Positions 1 to 11,570 of a stretch of 64,000 nt of DNA are shown piece by piece. The stretch's first letter is position 1, and each line of letters starts with the position of its first letter. The translations under genes were made by a program, and so were the position numbers. The notes under the pieces were generated by a model that worked only from the letters and a program-made list of their open reading frames with translations, was not told where the DNA came from and searched no databases. This DNA is from Augochlora pura (lineage: Eukaryota > Arthropoda > Insecta > Hymenoptera > Halictidae): assembly GCF_028453695.1 (NCBI RefSeq), contig NC_135780.1, forward strand, positions 4,402,001-4,466,000. Reading direction: 5' to 3'.

Positions 1-1517
1 TCGGGACACGGGTCATAACAGGCCTAATGCAATGTGATTATGGCGACGCCGGTGGCTAAGGATGTTCGTGTCTCCGGACTGCGCGATCATCGATCGACAA
101 TAACCGCGGCTCACTTGTCTTAGACCCCATATACCCAACATCGTCGTGATCCCCCACCTATCGTAGTATTTTTTTTTTTAAATCATTTACCGAATTATTG
201 TAAAATTCCGCGGTCATAAAGCTGTTTTCTAAATTCTCTACAGCTTCTGCATTTAATCTACTGAAAATAAAAAAAATGGAATCAAACGTTTTCTATGACA
301 TTTATGGATATTCATCGTATCGTTCAAATATTTTTAATAGTTTGTTAAATTGTTGCAAATCTCCCTTTTCATAGCAAAACTGTATTCAGCCTCGTAAATC
401 TGCTATAACACGCTTCTGAATTTTAGCTTCTGCTAACGATGAATTGGAAGTGTCCTATGTTACATCAATATTTTTTTAGCAAAAATTCTTTAGCAAAAAT
501 TTTTAGCAAAATTCTGTAGGGTATTCAATCGCAACAGTCGACAACACATGGCTACGTTTTACGTTTCAGCTCGTACGTACGTTGACAGCAACGTGTTCTA
601 CTCTGTATCGATCCCTTTTATCATGATTTCTATACCAACCGATGTTATCGGAATTTTTTTAATAGTTTGCTAGATCGATGCAGATATAGCGGGGCTGTGC
701 ACAGCTCCCCGTTTCCATTCGAACTGGTAACAACGTCGGATCAAGCTTTCTGTTTCGTATCGGCTCCTGTCCATCGCGATTTGTATCGCAACAATCGTTA
801 AAACTTTTTTAATAGTTTGCCAAATGAATGGGGTGAACATTACAATTTCTTAATTTTATTAACATTTCCATGGGGAACAAATGTTAAAGAAGTACTGCCC
901 TGACATTTTCCTTCAATTGAATGAAAGACTATACCTTAATATACTTTTTATATCTCCAGCGTAGTTGTGAAATTATTTATAATTTGTCAAATTAATTATT
1001 TGGAATCATAGTAAAGTGATAATTTTTTGATTGTGAAAAACAAGAAATATCATTATGTATAACTGACTATTATTATTATCTATTCCACTGACTAAAATTA
1101 TCAAGTCAATTCGTAGTCAAATTAATCCACATTAATTTTACAATTTATTACAATTAATTTTCCACCGTTTTTAACGTTTGCTACGGATCGCGTTTCAACA
1201 CACAAGCGAACATTTTCGTAAAGATCGAGCCACCGAAACGGAAAAGGAGCGTGTCTCCGGCGCAACCAGATTCGGCCGCACGTGTTCCCCGAAGAGAAAC
1301 CGGAGCGCGGTCGATAAGGCTCGTAATACGCCGACTATATCGTTCGAAGCCTTGAGTAAAACTTAATAGCGGCGATAGTTGTAACAACCCCCGTGTTCAT
1401 GACCAAGTGCTCCACTTGATATCAGTTCCCCGACTTTCGATCGAGCGACGCGTCGCGCGAGGAACCTCTGGTTCTTTCATCCTCGACTCGGCCGTCCCCG
1501 CTCGTTCTGCGAACGTC

Positions 1518-1636
1518 CCCTATTTTTCCCCGATCTCAAAGATCTTCCGCGTCGACTGTTGATGGATATCACCGGCGATCATTCCGCGAACTTTCCCTAT
1601 TTTTCCCCGATCTCAAAGATCTTCCGCGTCGACTGT
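1518..1636. repeat. Exact 42-bp direct repeat, 77-bp offset
   Basis: CCCTATTTTTCCCCGATCTC continuing AAAGATCTTCCGCGTCGACT occurs at 1518 and 1595 without a mismatch, which suggests a recent local duplication in a GC-rich block. Confidence 0.9.
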
Positions 1637-3249
1637 CCGCGTCCCGGGGACCGCGGGAGGATAGATCACCGGCGTTGTTCCGCTGACAGACAGCTTCTAC
1701 TCTCGCAGAACTGCTGCTCCGACTCCGTTTCTTTTTCTCCGCGCCATCCTCTCTTGACTTTTACGACTCCGCGGATAAGAAGCAGTTCCGAAAAGGCGAT
1801 GGCGCGCCGCGAGAAGAGAAGCGATCCCGCGGGCGTCATCGCGCCGCTCGCATAATCTTAAACACTAAACAGATTATCCCGGCACTGAATTCCCCGTCTC
1901 GAAAAATATCGACCACCTCCGGGAATCGATCCCGACCGTTTGTTGTTTGGACGCGCTCCTCGACGAATTCCTCGAACCATGTCTCGTACGCTATAGATTT
2001 TCCATAGGAACCGTTCGCGGAATTCGCCGCGAATTTTCTTTATTTACACAGGCACCGTATGACTGCGGATCCAAGTACCGGGGCGATGGTGTTCTGACTC
2101 GTTTGTGAAAAATAGGAATGGAACGGGAGTGTACTTCTTCTTATAATAATTTCAGTAAGCTTGCGGGATGCTAAAAGCGCTGTCGGAATATTTTATTCTG
2201 GCTTTGACATTTTTATCTATATTCGGAATGATTGTATTAAATACACAGTCTAATTATGATTGATGATACGGGGATAGTAATTATGATCGAAAGAGATAAT
2301 TATTAATGTTATTGCAAACAGATAGTTATTAATATTGATCATAGGTCAATCACAGTCTATCTTCATACTGATCAAAATACGATTCGATCTCTGTGTCTCC
2401 TTTGGCTGCAAGGTTAAGCCAAAGATTAATTATAATTACAGTGGACATTTGCTTAAATAGTGCATAATTCCATTAGATAATATCCAAGACATCTGATAAA
2501 AATTTAAAAAGCCAAATGTCCAGCATCCTAACTCTGCTAACATGAAACCCCTGGACCTCCAACGCGGCGGAAGAGGCTGCACGGAAAAAGGATTGCAGCA
2601 TCGGAGGGTACGCCTGACGTTGGCCAAGCGTCACGGCGACGTCGGATCTCCGACGACCGTACTTTTCTTTTCTTCCTCGAGACCCTTCCCCCTTCCCCCG
2701 AACAGCAGCTGGTGCACGTTCCTGGACCCGCGTCGTTAGCCCGCGGTAGACTCTTACGGCCAGTGTTCGGTCGGTGGTGCTTACGTTTCCTCGTCCGTGT
2801 CCTCTCTCTTTTTCTCTCTCGCGTCTCGCTTCCCGCGCTCCCACTCTCCTGCACTCCTCGCACTGTCCCGTCTGGAAAAATAAGAATAGCTCTCCTACCT
2901 CCCTTTGATCCCTCTCGTTCACAGACGAAATCTCTTTGGACCGCCAGTTTCGATCGTTCTTCTGCGACGACAGCACCGCGGCACGCTGCGCGATCCGCTC
3001 GCGTCCAGCCTCTCTCGTCTTCCGCCACGGATCGGGGTCCAGTGGTATACGGATCGTTGAATCGCTGACCGGGAGAGCATGGATCGTTTGAGAGATTAGA
3101 CGGTCGCTGGGGGATCGTTTTCATTTCACGATTCATCCGACTATGGAGAGAGTTTTGGGTACAGAGCGCGTTTGAAGAGACTGCGGGGGCACCGAGGATC
3201 GCGCGATTGAACGGGGATGATCCGAGACGATTTTCAGCAGAGATCGTCC

Positions 3250-4180
3250 TGAACATGGTTGGACGTTATTGTTGACGAACTTGAACATGATCGAAGCGGT
3301 GAATGTACGTCGGTGATCGATCTCACTCGAAAATGATTTTTAATGTTTATCGGTGATTAATCACACTCTAAACTGACTTTTAAATGTAAAATAAACTCCG
3401 AAATGATTTTTAATGTAAAAATCGCTTTTGGTAGAAACGAAACGAGCGTCAGAGATGATTGTTGACGAGCTTCGGCATGACTGCAGTGGTGAAAGTACGT
3501 CGGTGATCGAGCTCGCTCCAGAATGATTTTTAAAGCAGCGATCGTCTTAGAAAGAGATTAGACGAGCATTAGAAATTATTTTATGTTAATTTAAACACGA
3601 GTGGAGCACTGAAGGTGTATTATTAATTAATCTTGCTCCAAAATAATTTTGAAACTATACATCAATCGATCTTACTCCAAAATGATTTTAAAAGGAACGA
3701 TCGTCTTAGAATGACATTAGACGAGCATTAGAAATTATTTTACATTAATTTATAAACTTAATAAAGTGCTGAAAGTACATTATTAATCAATGTAACTTCG
3801 AAATAATTTTCAAAGAATATATCCGTGACTGATTCTACTTCAAAATGATTTTTAAAACAAATACCGTCCTAGAAAGAGACTAGACAATCGCTATAAATTA
3901 ATTTAAATTAATTTATAAACGACTGAAGTACTGAAAGTACGTCATTAATTAATATGACTTCGAAATAATTTTCAAAGAATATATCCGTGACTGATTCTAC
4001 CCAAAAATGATTACTAAAGCAAACATTGTCTTCTAAACAGATCAGACAAGCACTATAAATTATTTTACGCTAATTCATAAACGACCGAAGTACTGAAAAT
4101 ACATTGGTGATTAATCTCGTCCCGAAACAATTTTGAGAGCGTGCCTCGTTTACAAAGAGCATCGGTGGACACTGAAAAAT
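3250..4180. repeat. Degenerate tandem repeat, about 162-bp period
   Basis: The landmark CTGAAAGTAC occurs in variant form at about 3299, 3489, 3609, 3769, 3931 and 4093; the last four are 160, 162 and 162 bp apart. Each is followed by a (G/A)TTAATTAAT-like block, an AAAATGATTTT block and AGA-AGACGAGCATTAGAAAT-like sequence. Unit identity is moderate and no coding frame crosses it. Confidence 0.75.
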
Positions 4181-5380
4181 GTTGCACATAAATCTGAGCA
4201 TGATTAAGGGGCTACAGATGCTGGATACCATGAGCGACATCGCGGGAAAACAATCTGATCGATTGAAAACGGCAAGCTGTTGACAGTAATGTATCAGATG
4301 AATGATCTCGAAGAAACGCGCGGAACTGTGATAAAAAAACTGTTCTAACAACAAAAAGTTAGTACAATCTGCGATTTGAATTCAACGGCAGAGCGTATTT
4401 CAAAGGAAAAAGCCGTCTATGAGATATTCGAGACGTGGTGAACGTGAAAAATGACCTGTTACGTATTTGCAAACAATGAGACCGTTTCGCATTGATAATT
4501 CCCTGCGTGCATGACACGTTTACAAGCTTTGCATAATCGATGCTCGCGGTGACACTGTCTAACAGAGAAGATACACATTTTCTAACGGTACAATGTCACG
4601 ATCTGTGAAAGTAAATAATTGATTGTGAGGAGCTCGATGACAAACAATAGATAACTATGACGAATCTAAAGTCTGATTTGAGCTAAATAATTTGGTATAA
4701 TCGACGCTGGTAACGACGCTGTCTAACAGACAAAATGCACGCTTTTATCATAGTAAAATTATTGTTTGCGAATAATCGTAAAAATCAGTTAAAAGTTAAA
4801 CTGCGGTAACGAACAAGTGATTTAATCGAGAACACTAAAAATCAACCTCCCACACTAAAAAATACAACAATACAGTTCATAAATAACAACATCAAACAAC
4901 TGATTCGCTCAAGAACGCCTTAAGAAAGCAACAACATGAATCTATGACAGCGAGCGATCGTTTCGATCACGTGGAGCATAAAATCATTAACCCCAGCACC
5001 CTAAAATAACAACAAAGTCAAACAAACACCGTCGAAAGCCCACGAAAAAATTACAAAATCGTCTGACAAAACACAAAGGTCTTTGTGGAGGTCAAACACA
5101 AGGTCAAAGTGCTCATCAAACTAGCCTACGGTTGACCCAGCAACGAATTGCGAGAAAGGCGTTGTTTACCGCGATCGACGATAAACGGGCTTGGATCAAC
5201 AAATAGACGTTACGCCACAACCGAGTGAGCAACGGTGACGGAAAGTTGTCCGCGATCGTGACGGGTGGTCGCGTGACAAAAGGAAGACGAGCACTTTCGC
5301 TGTCCTGTCCGCGATGCCTTTAAAAAGCGGCGCGGACTTCCCCGTGGCCGAGGGCAGCAGAACGTGGCCGCTCGGCTAGC

Positions 5381-5420
5381 TACACCGTAGCACACCGTAG
5401 CAAGCCGTAGCGCTCCGTAG
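5381..5420. repeat. 10-bp tandem repeat NNNNCCGTAG x4 upstream of vari
   Basis: TACACCGTAG, CACACCGTAG, CAAGCCGTAG and CGCTCCGTAG are exactly in register. They lie about 570 bp upstream of the first vari coding ATG, in CpG-rich DNA. Confidence 0.85.
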
Positions 5421-5988
5421 TCCCGTCACCTCCACGGGGTGTCGCTTTCAGTCCCCCGAGCGCGTAGGGGCCCCGGCAGGTGTAAGACAGCGTTCCCATT
5501 CACCGCGACGTAGTGTCCGCGAGTCAGTCACGCTGCCGCCGTCTCGAAAGAAAATCGTTGCTCGCCACGGTAGCTCCTCTCCGTACTTTCAGCGCGCGCC
5601 ATAATTCCCTCGGTCCTCGGTTGTTCATCGTTCCACGGACACGTGTACTGTGTTGTACGTGCAGGCGATAAACGCTCGCCAAAGCCCGACGCACGGGCGA
5701 CGACGCGCTTCGGTGATGTCGGACGCGCGCTAACGGTGCCCCAGAACGGAGAGAGAAACTGGTCCGTCGATGGTTCGCGGAAGACCGTAGGGGCCCCGAC
5801 AGTGGTCAGAGTGATCTTCTTCTCTCAGTGATCTTCGTCAACGTGAATCCCTCGACCGAAGAGGTGTCGCTTGTTCTTCGAGAGTGACGTCGTCTCGGCG
5901 ATAATGTGAACGTCGCGATCGCTCGTTGATCGAAGAGATAGAGACCGTGTGCTCGCTCGTGGATAGTCTCGTCCCGGAGGCTGGGAAA

Positions 5989-6085
5989 ATGGTTTTCTTC
6001 GGGAGGAAGGAGAAGGTCGAGGACCGTCGGCTGTTGGCCAGCATCGACGCCGTCAACGGGACCAAATTGTACCAGATCGAAAATG
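5989..6085 (+). CDS. vari: vari coding exon 1, long N-terminus (MVFFGRKEKVEDRR...)
   Basis: The ATG at 5989 opens a 32-codon leader, MVFFGRKEKVEDRRLLASI and onward to QIEN, that ends at a donor (aaatg|gtaaac) in phase 1. The exon joins exactly in frame to the acceptor at 8267 (gttccag|CCGCCTTC), creating an Ala codon across the junction. An in-frame TAA at 5902 closes the frame upstream, and no other ATG lies between. The matching phase and the CpG-rich 5' context support a real first coding exon. The peptide itself has no domain I recognise, so this stays an inference until seen in RNA. Confidence 0.7.
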
Positions 6086-9000
6086 GTAAACACCGTAGTG
6101 GCCGTGAACAGAGAACGCGCGGGGAGTTTCGCTATTTTTAATCGGCGTCGCGCGGCGCGGAATGCGGGGATATGTGGAAGAGGGGGACTGGGTGCTTCGC
6201 AAACGTTTCCGATCCCAGAATCTGTTTTCCTGAAATTAAAAAGAATGCGTCTGCTTGTCTGGGAACGAGCGCCGAATTCCGTCGATGTTTCTTTGTGTCT
6301 CGTTCGCTCGTTCCGGCGCGTTTCAGGCTCGATCTTGAAATTCTTCAACCGATCGTTGTCGATTTCACTGATGCGGTTGGCGGGCAATTCGGATTCAGGG
6401 ACACCGGAGAACTTCAATTTCTGCGACGCGGTTGGCTACATTGCAGATTCGTTGGTTTAACACTTTCCTCTGTTTGTCGTAGCTTTTTATAGAAATGGCG
6501 GAGACTGGGTTAGCTAGACTGCGGATCTTTGTGCATTTATTATTGGAGAGTATCGTTGCGCATTGAACTATTGAAGAATATAAAGATATTGTTATATTGT
6601 CCGCAATTTATTAAAATTAGTAAAAGTAAATATTCTTCTCGCACAGTCATATTAATCATAGCTTTTAATCCAAGGTATTAGCAATAGAATTTTAATTGTA
6701 TCAGCAATAGACTAGAAAATTAAATCTAAAAGTTAAATCCAAATGCACAGAACCATTCAAAATATATTTCAAAAAATATATTATATTATATTTTTTAAAA
6801 TTAATAAAAGTAAATATTCTTCTCGTCATATTAACCATAGCTTTTAATCCAAGCTATTAGTAATAGAATTTTAATTGTATCAGCAGTAAGATAGAAAATT
6901 AAATCTAGAAGTTAAATCCAAATGTACAAAAGCATTGAAAATATATTTCTAAATAATAGAACAATTTCAATTCTTAAACAACTCAGGTGAAAGCAGTTTG
7001 CACACCTTCAACGACAGCGAAATAAAGGATTCGAAGTGGGTCGTTAGGATGGTCCGTTGACTAAGGGCAGACGTTGCAACCATGATGCTAGAGCGTTTAA
7101 AAAAAGCGACGAACTATACACCGCGGTGAGAAATAGGTCGAGGCGCACGTGACAGATGATACCGTGGCTCGCTATAGTTGTTCCCTGTCTATTCCACGCG
7201 CCGATATTTACCTTAGCGACGCATTTATCATGGAGCCGGGCGCGTCGACGACGTTGGATTATCGTCGTATGTACAAGTAGCCCCGAGGCCTGTTATCGAG
7301 ATCACTCGAGCTGCGAGTGCAGGCTGTCTCACGAAATTAAACATCGTAAAGCTTTTCCGAGAGCCCGCACACCGTCGACCAAACACACGAACACACACGA
7401 CACGCAAGCGAAACACTGGCGCGTTTCCTCGTCGAAGCTTTTTGGAAAATTTAGATCGCTGCTCGACCGTGGTGTATCCGAAATATCAATGTCGAAACGC
7501 GGGGGCGAACGAAAGGGAAAGGTCGACGCAAAGTCAGCGGCGTATTCTAATTGACTCTAGTTAGAAGTCGCGAATGTCGTTAGGAGCAGTCATTAGCATC
7601 GCGTTAATTTCTTCATCCTTGAGCTTGCGCTGTGCGATGCCTATTGTTGATTTGCTCTTCGTTTAATTTGTTAGGTAATTTGAATGCGAAATTTTGAAGG
7701 ATTTTAAAATAGTAAATGTTTGATCAGAAAGGGGATGAAGAAAATAACAAATATTTGAAATAGAATTTTGGGGATGACGAAAATAAATATTTGAAATAGA
7801 ACTTTGGGGATGAAGAAAATAAATATTTGAAATAGAACTTTGGGGATGAAGAAAATAAATATTTGAAATAGAATTTTGGGGATGAAGAAAATAAATATTT
7901 GAAATAGAACTTTGGGGATATAAAAACAAATATTTGAGATCAAAAAGCCTAGTCTTTCCAAGACAAGAAAAACCATAAATCTATGGAGCAAAGTATGGGG
8001 AATTGGTTTCTCAGACGAGCGTAGGGTCCGCGGGACGGTCACCTTCGATTTTTGCCGGCGCGACGAACCGCGTGCGGTGGCACTCGGCCACCTGTAGCTA
8101 GCCGAATATTGATCCACCCGGAAGATGGCCACACCCGGCCACCCCGTCGGCCGATCGTTCCCTCTTTCGCACCCTCGTCTCGGCGCTAGTACCGGTAGTG
8201 TCGTTGCCCTTCGCCGACGCGTAAGTCGCTGCTGTGTTATGGAAAAGTGCGTGGTCACTGTTCCAGCCGCCTTCATGCACGTCCGCGACAACCTGGAGGA
8301 GCTCGGCAAGGTGGCGGACGACACGGACCTGCTCTTCCTCAAGGGCCTCCTGGACAGTCCGGTCGTGAACTCTCTGGTGAAGGTGAGTGAACGTTTACCA
8401 CTGCCCTTTGTCTCTTACGCCTTCTCGCCTGTTACGTCACCGCCCGCCGCCGTCATTGAACTCTCGCGGTACCTGTCTGGGATCGATAACGACACGTTTC
8501 GATTTTAAAAGGACGATACCGTGGACAGTTCGCGTACAACAGTTCAGCAGACATAATCCGGTAAATTGTTGCATCGTTGTTTTAATTTTGCAACGATGTC
8601 GTGAACTAGTTCAGCGGGGATGTAAGGATTGTAAATTGATAACGAAGCAAATCAGAATTATATCGTCTAAATATTTTTATAATATGATACAACGAGAATA
8701 AAATTTTTTGAATAACGAGAGGTTAGGATAATGTAGATTCAATGTTTAAAACAGAAAGATATATCATTCCAAAAATATTGACGTCACTCGCTTCTTTTTC
8801 TTTAGATTAGAGCTGATTTTAAGTGCACTCCTTTTATTAATAATTTTAATATTTCTGGCTTAATATTATTTAAAATCGTATGTGGATTTTTTCGTAGATC
8901 CTTTAATAGATCCCTTAAAAAATATATTTAAATAGCTGAACAGCATATTTCTAGGTATGAAACTTGTAATTGAAAAATACGCGAATTAAAAGTTACTAAA

Positions 9001-11523
9001 TTATTAACGATTTAATATGTACAAAAGATTAGAAATTTATTTTTGAACAAGTCAACAATTATCGTTGTTAAATAAGTGTTTATCAAAGGGTAGTAAGATG
9101 TATAATGTAGTAATTACTAGCTTGGAGAGCATTTTTAATCAAAAAACTTGATCACTGTTTAATACAGTGTAATTTTACTCTTTTGCAAAGTTAATGATTG
9201 AAATCAAACATTTTATAAAAGAATAACGAGAATAAATTACTAGATAGGATGGAAACTATCTAACAGTTACTTCAAAAATCATTTTCGATCATTCAATGAT
9301 TGGGGGTAGTTTTATCATTCCGCAACACGTTGCGTTGCCAAGGTTCACGTCGCATTGCCATGATTCACGCTGCACTAACAAGGTTCACGTCGCATTGGCA
9401 ATGTTCACGTCGCGCCGGTTAATCGGATCCAAGTATCGAAATAGTAGTTAACTCACGCCGGTTCAACAACAACGATTAAATCCACCGTGATCGATGCAAT
9501 CGATCGCAAACCAAGGGACTCGATGTATTGTTTTTGGCGCAAACGAATAAACAAACAGTCGCGCAGCGTCCCGATCATGCGCGCGTTGCACGCAGAATCT
9601 GACACATGCACGTGCCCACGTGTTTACTACGATCGCGCGGTTTTACGAGAACCGGGCGGAGAGGGAGAGAGAGAGAGATAGAGAGGAGAGTCACAAGTCG
9701 CGATTTCGTGTGCATAAAGGGCACTAACGGCAGAGTTGAAATAGCGTCGAATGCGAAGGAATAATAACATGTGACGGTTTATTCAGTCATTTAATATGGC
9801 GTTCACTTATTTTTCAATTCATTTAAAGGTCCAACAAGGTTTATTCAAAATCGTCTAATTCGTGGAATTTTCTGGTATTTTGTGGTATTTTTTAGCATTT
9901 TTTAGTATATTTCAGTATTTCTTCTTATTTTTTCGTATTTCATAGCGTTTTGTAGAATTTCGCGGATTTTCGTGGAATTTCTGCTATTACGTGTCCATTT
10001 TCGGTCCCGAGGCTTCGTCGAGCCACCCGCGGTTTCCGAGGAATCCGCGCCGCTTTTCGAGGAAAACACAATCTCGCGGAGATTCCAGATGCATGAGATC
10101 GATCGAGAAAACGGCGGAGATCACGCGGAACGATCGCAATCTGCGGGCACTTTCCGCACGGGCGGCGCGCGCGCTCGCGCGTTATTTTCTTTTCGCTCTG
10201 TGCTCGCGGATCGCGGCCGCACTCCGACGCCCACGCCCACGCATTATTTCGGTCGCGACACACATTTCTCGCGTGGAAACACGAACGATAGAACCGACGC
10301 CGATGCCCGGCCTTCGGTGGAAATACTAGCGTCGATTGTGTCTGGACACCCGCGGTTCCTCCGTGACGCGACGCTCGCGCGTCACGTCTCCTCCTCGTCA
10401 TCGTTACATAACAAGTTTTCCACGAACCGAAAGAAAAATAACGACGCGTTGTCTAAACACACAATAGTCACCGCTCGAGTAATTTAACGAGGATCGTACA
10501 CCCCCACCCCCCTCCGCCGTCGGCTCGTATTTTGCAATCCGTTCCGCGACGTCCACGCGAATTCTCCTCCGGAGAATCGATTCTCCGGAAAAATATTATT
10601 CCAAGCGTCTGCCCTCGATTACGGTGCTGCCAAACTTGGTTATTCTAATAAAGAGGCGCGTAGCACTTCGCGAGAAATAATTAGTAAAGTGATACAAGCG
10701 TTATTTAACGTCAGTGTTAAAAATTCTTAAAACTGACCAAAACTCGTTCGATGTAGTTTGATAAAGTTTTGAAAAGAAGTTGCAGGAATTCTGTAAAATA
10801 TGATAATTATTAAATTTAAAAGAGGAGTAATAAGAAATGAAATTGTTATTTAGTGAAAATATTAAAGAAGAATATTTTTTCAAGAGTAGTCGACAATGAT
10901 GTATTGTTTTTAGATACTAAGAGGGTTAAATACAGAGGGACAGATGAAGTCTTTATTTTACTCACATGCCCGATGCATAAAATCTAAATATTATAAATTA
11001 AATACATAGTATTTATTTATATACCCATATATATTTTTTATTTCATATAAAACTTCTTCTATTTTGTATTAAATCGTTGAATTCAGCAGTAACTATACTG
11101 TATACTATAATTATATCATCTTCAAGAGAGTCACAACTCAAAGATTGTCAATTCTTTATTTAATTTAAACAATTCACCAAGTGACCAGCATCTTCCAAAA
11201 ATCTTGTAAAAAAGGCACCAGAAATGTTTCCCCGAGTTTGTCGAAAATGTTCGCGGAAATCATGAATATTCAATGGTGCACCGAAAGGTCGACATTTTTT
11301 ATGGCTTTAGCAAGCTTTAGAATCGAAAGAACGTGACTTTTCCGAGATTTTTCTTTCGCCGAATCGAGGGGAAATCTTCTTTCGATTGTCCGAGAAGATG
11401 GTCCCGGAGATCTCGGAGTTTTTAAGGTTCGTGGAAGATCGGGAACGGCTCGTATTATCTTGTCCGATCGGTTGCACGCGGTCCGACGCTTCCTCCGAGA
11501 CGTTAGGGTCCGTTCGCACGGTG

Positions 11524-11570
<47 letters not shown>

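Larger units (their letters stand above)
1..5988. other. Upstream region without a recognised coding gene
   Basis: AT-rich DNA at 1-1150 with a phrase (TTTTTAATAGTTTG) recurring near 330, 655 and 805. CpG-rich islands lie at about 1170-2100, 2540-3260 and 5200-5950. The island at 2540-3260 has long open frames on both strands that resemble no protein I know. A conserved donor/acceptor pattern for 5' UTR exons is possible: ggcag|gtgtaaga near 5479 and tacgtgcag near 5664. The 5200-5950 island is the best candidate for the vari promoter and 5' UTR. Confidence 0.5.
6086..8266 (+). other. vari intron 1
   Basis: Holds the 184-bp duplication, the 36-bp minisatellite and CpG-rich DNA at 7130-7560 and 8000-8266. 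The last stretch may act as an internal promoter for the shorter vari form. No independent gene is seen. Confidence 0.6.

Noticed and set aside
2537..3256. 239-codon open frame on the minus strand, overlapped by frames on both strands
   Set aside because: CpG-rich DNA with few stops by chance; no domain, low-complexity Arg/Lys/Ser content, no splice partners.
7663..8342. Minus-strand frames with a repeating FLHPQSSISNIY-like or FFIPKVLFQIFI-like peptide
   Set aside because: They are the translation of the 36-bp minisatellite, whose length is a multiple of three.
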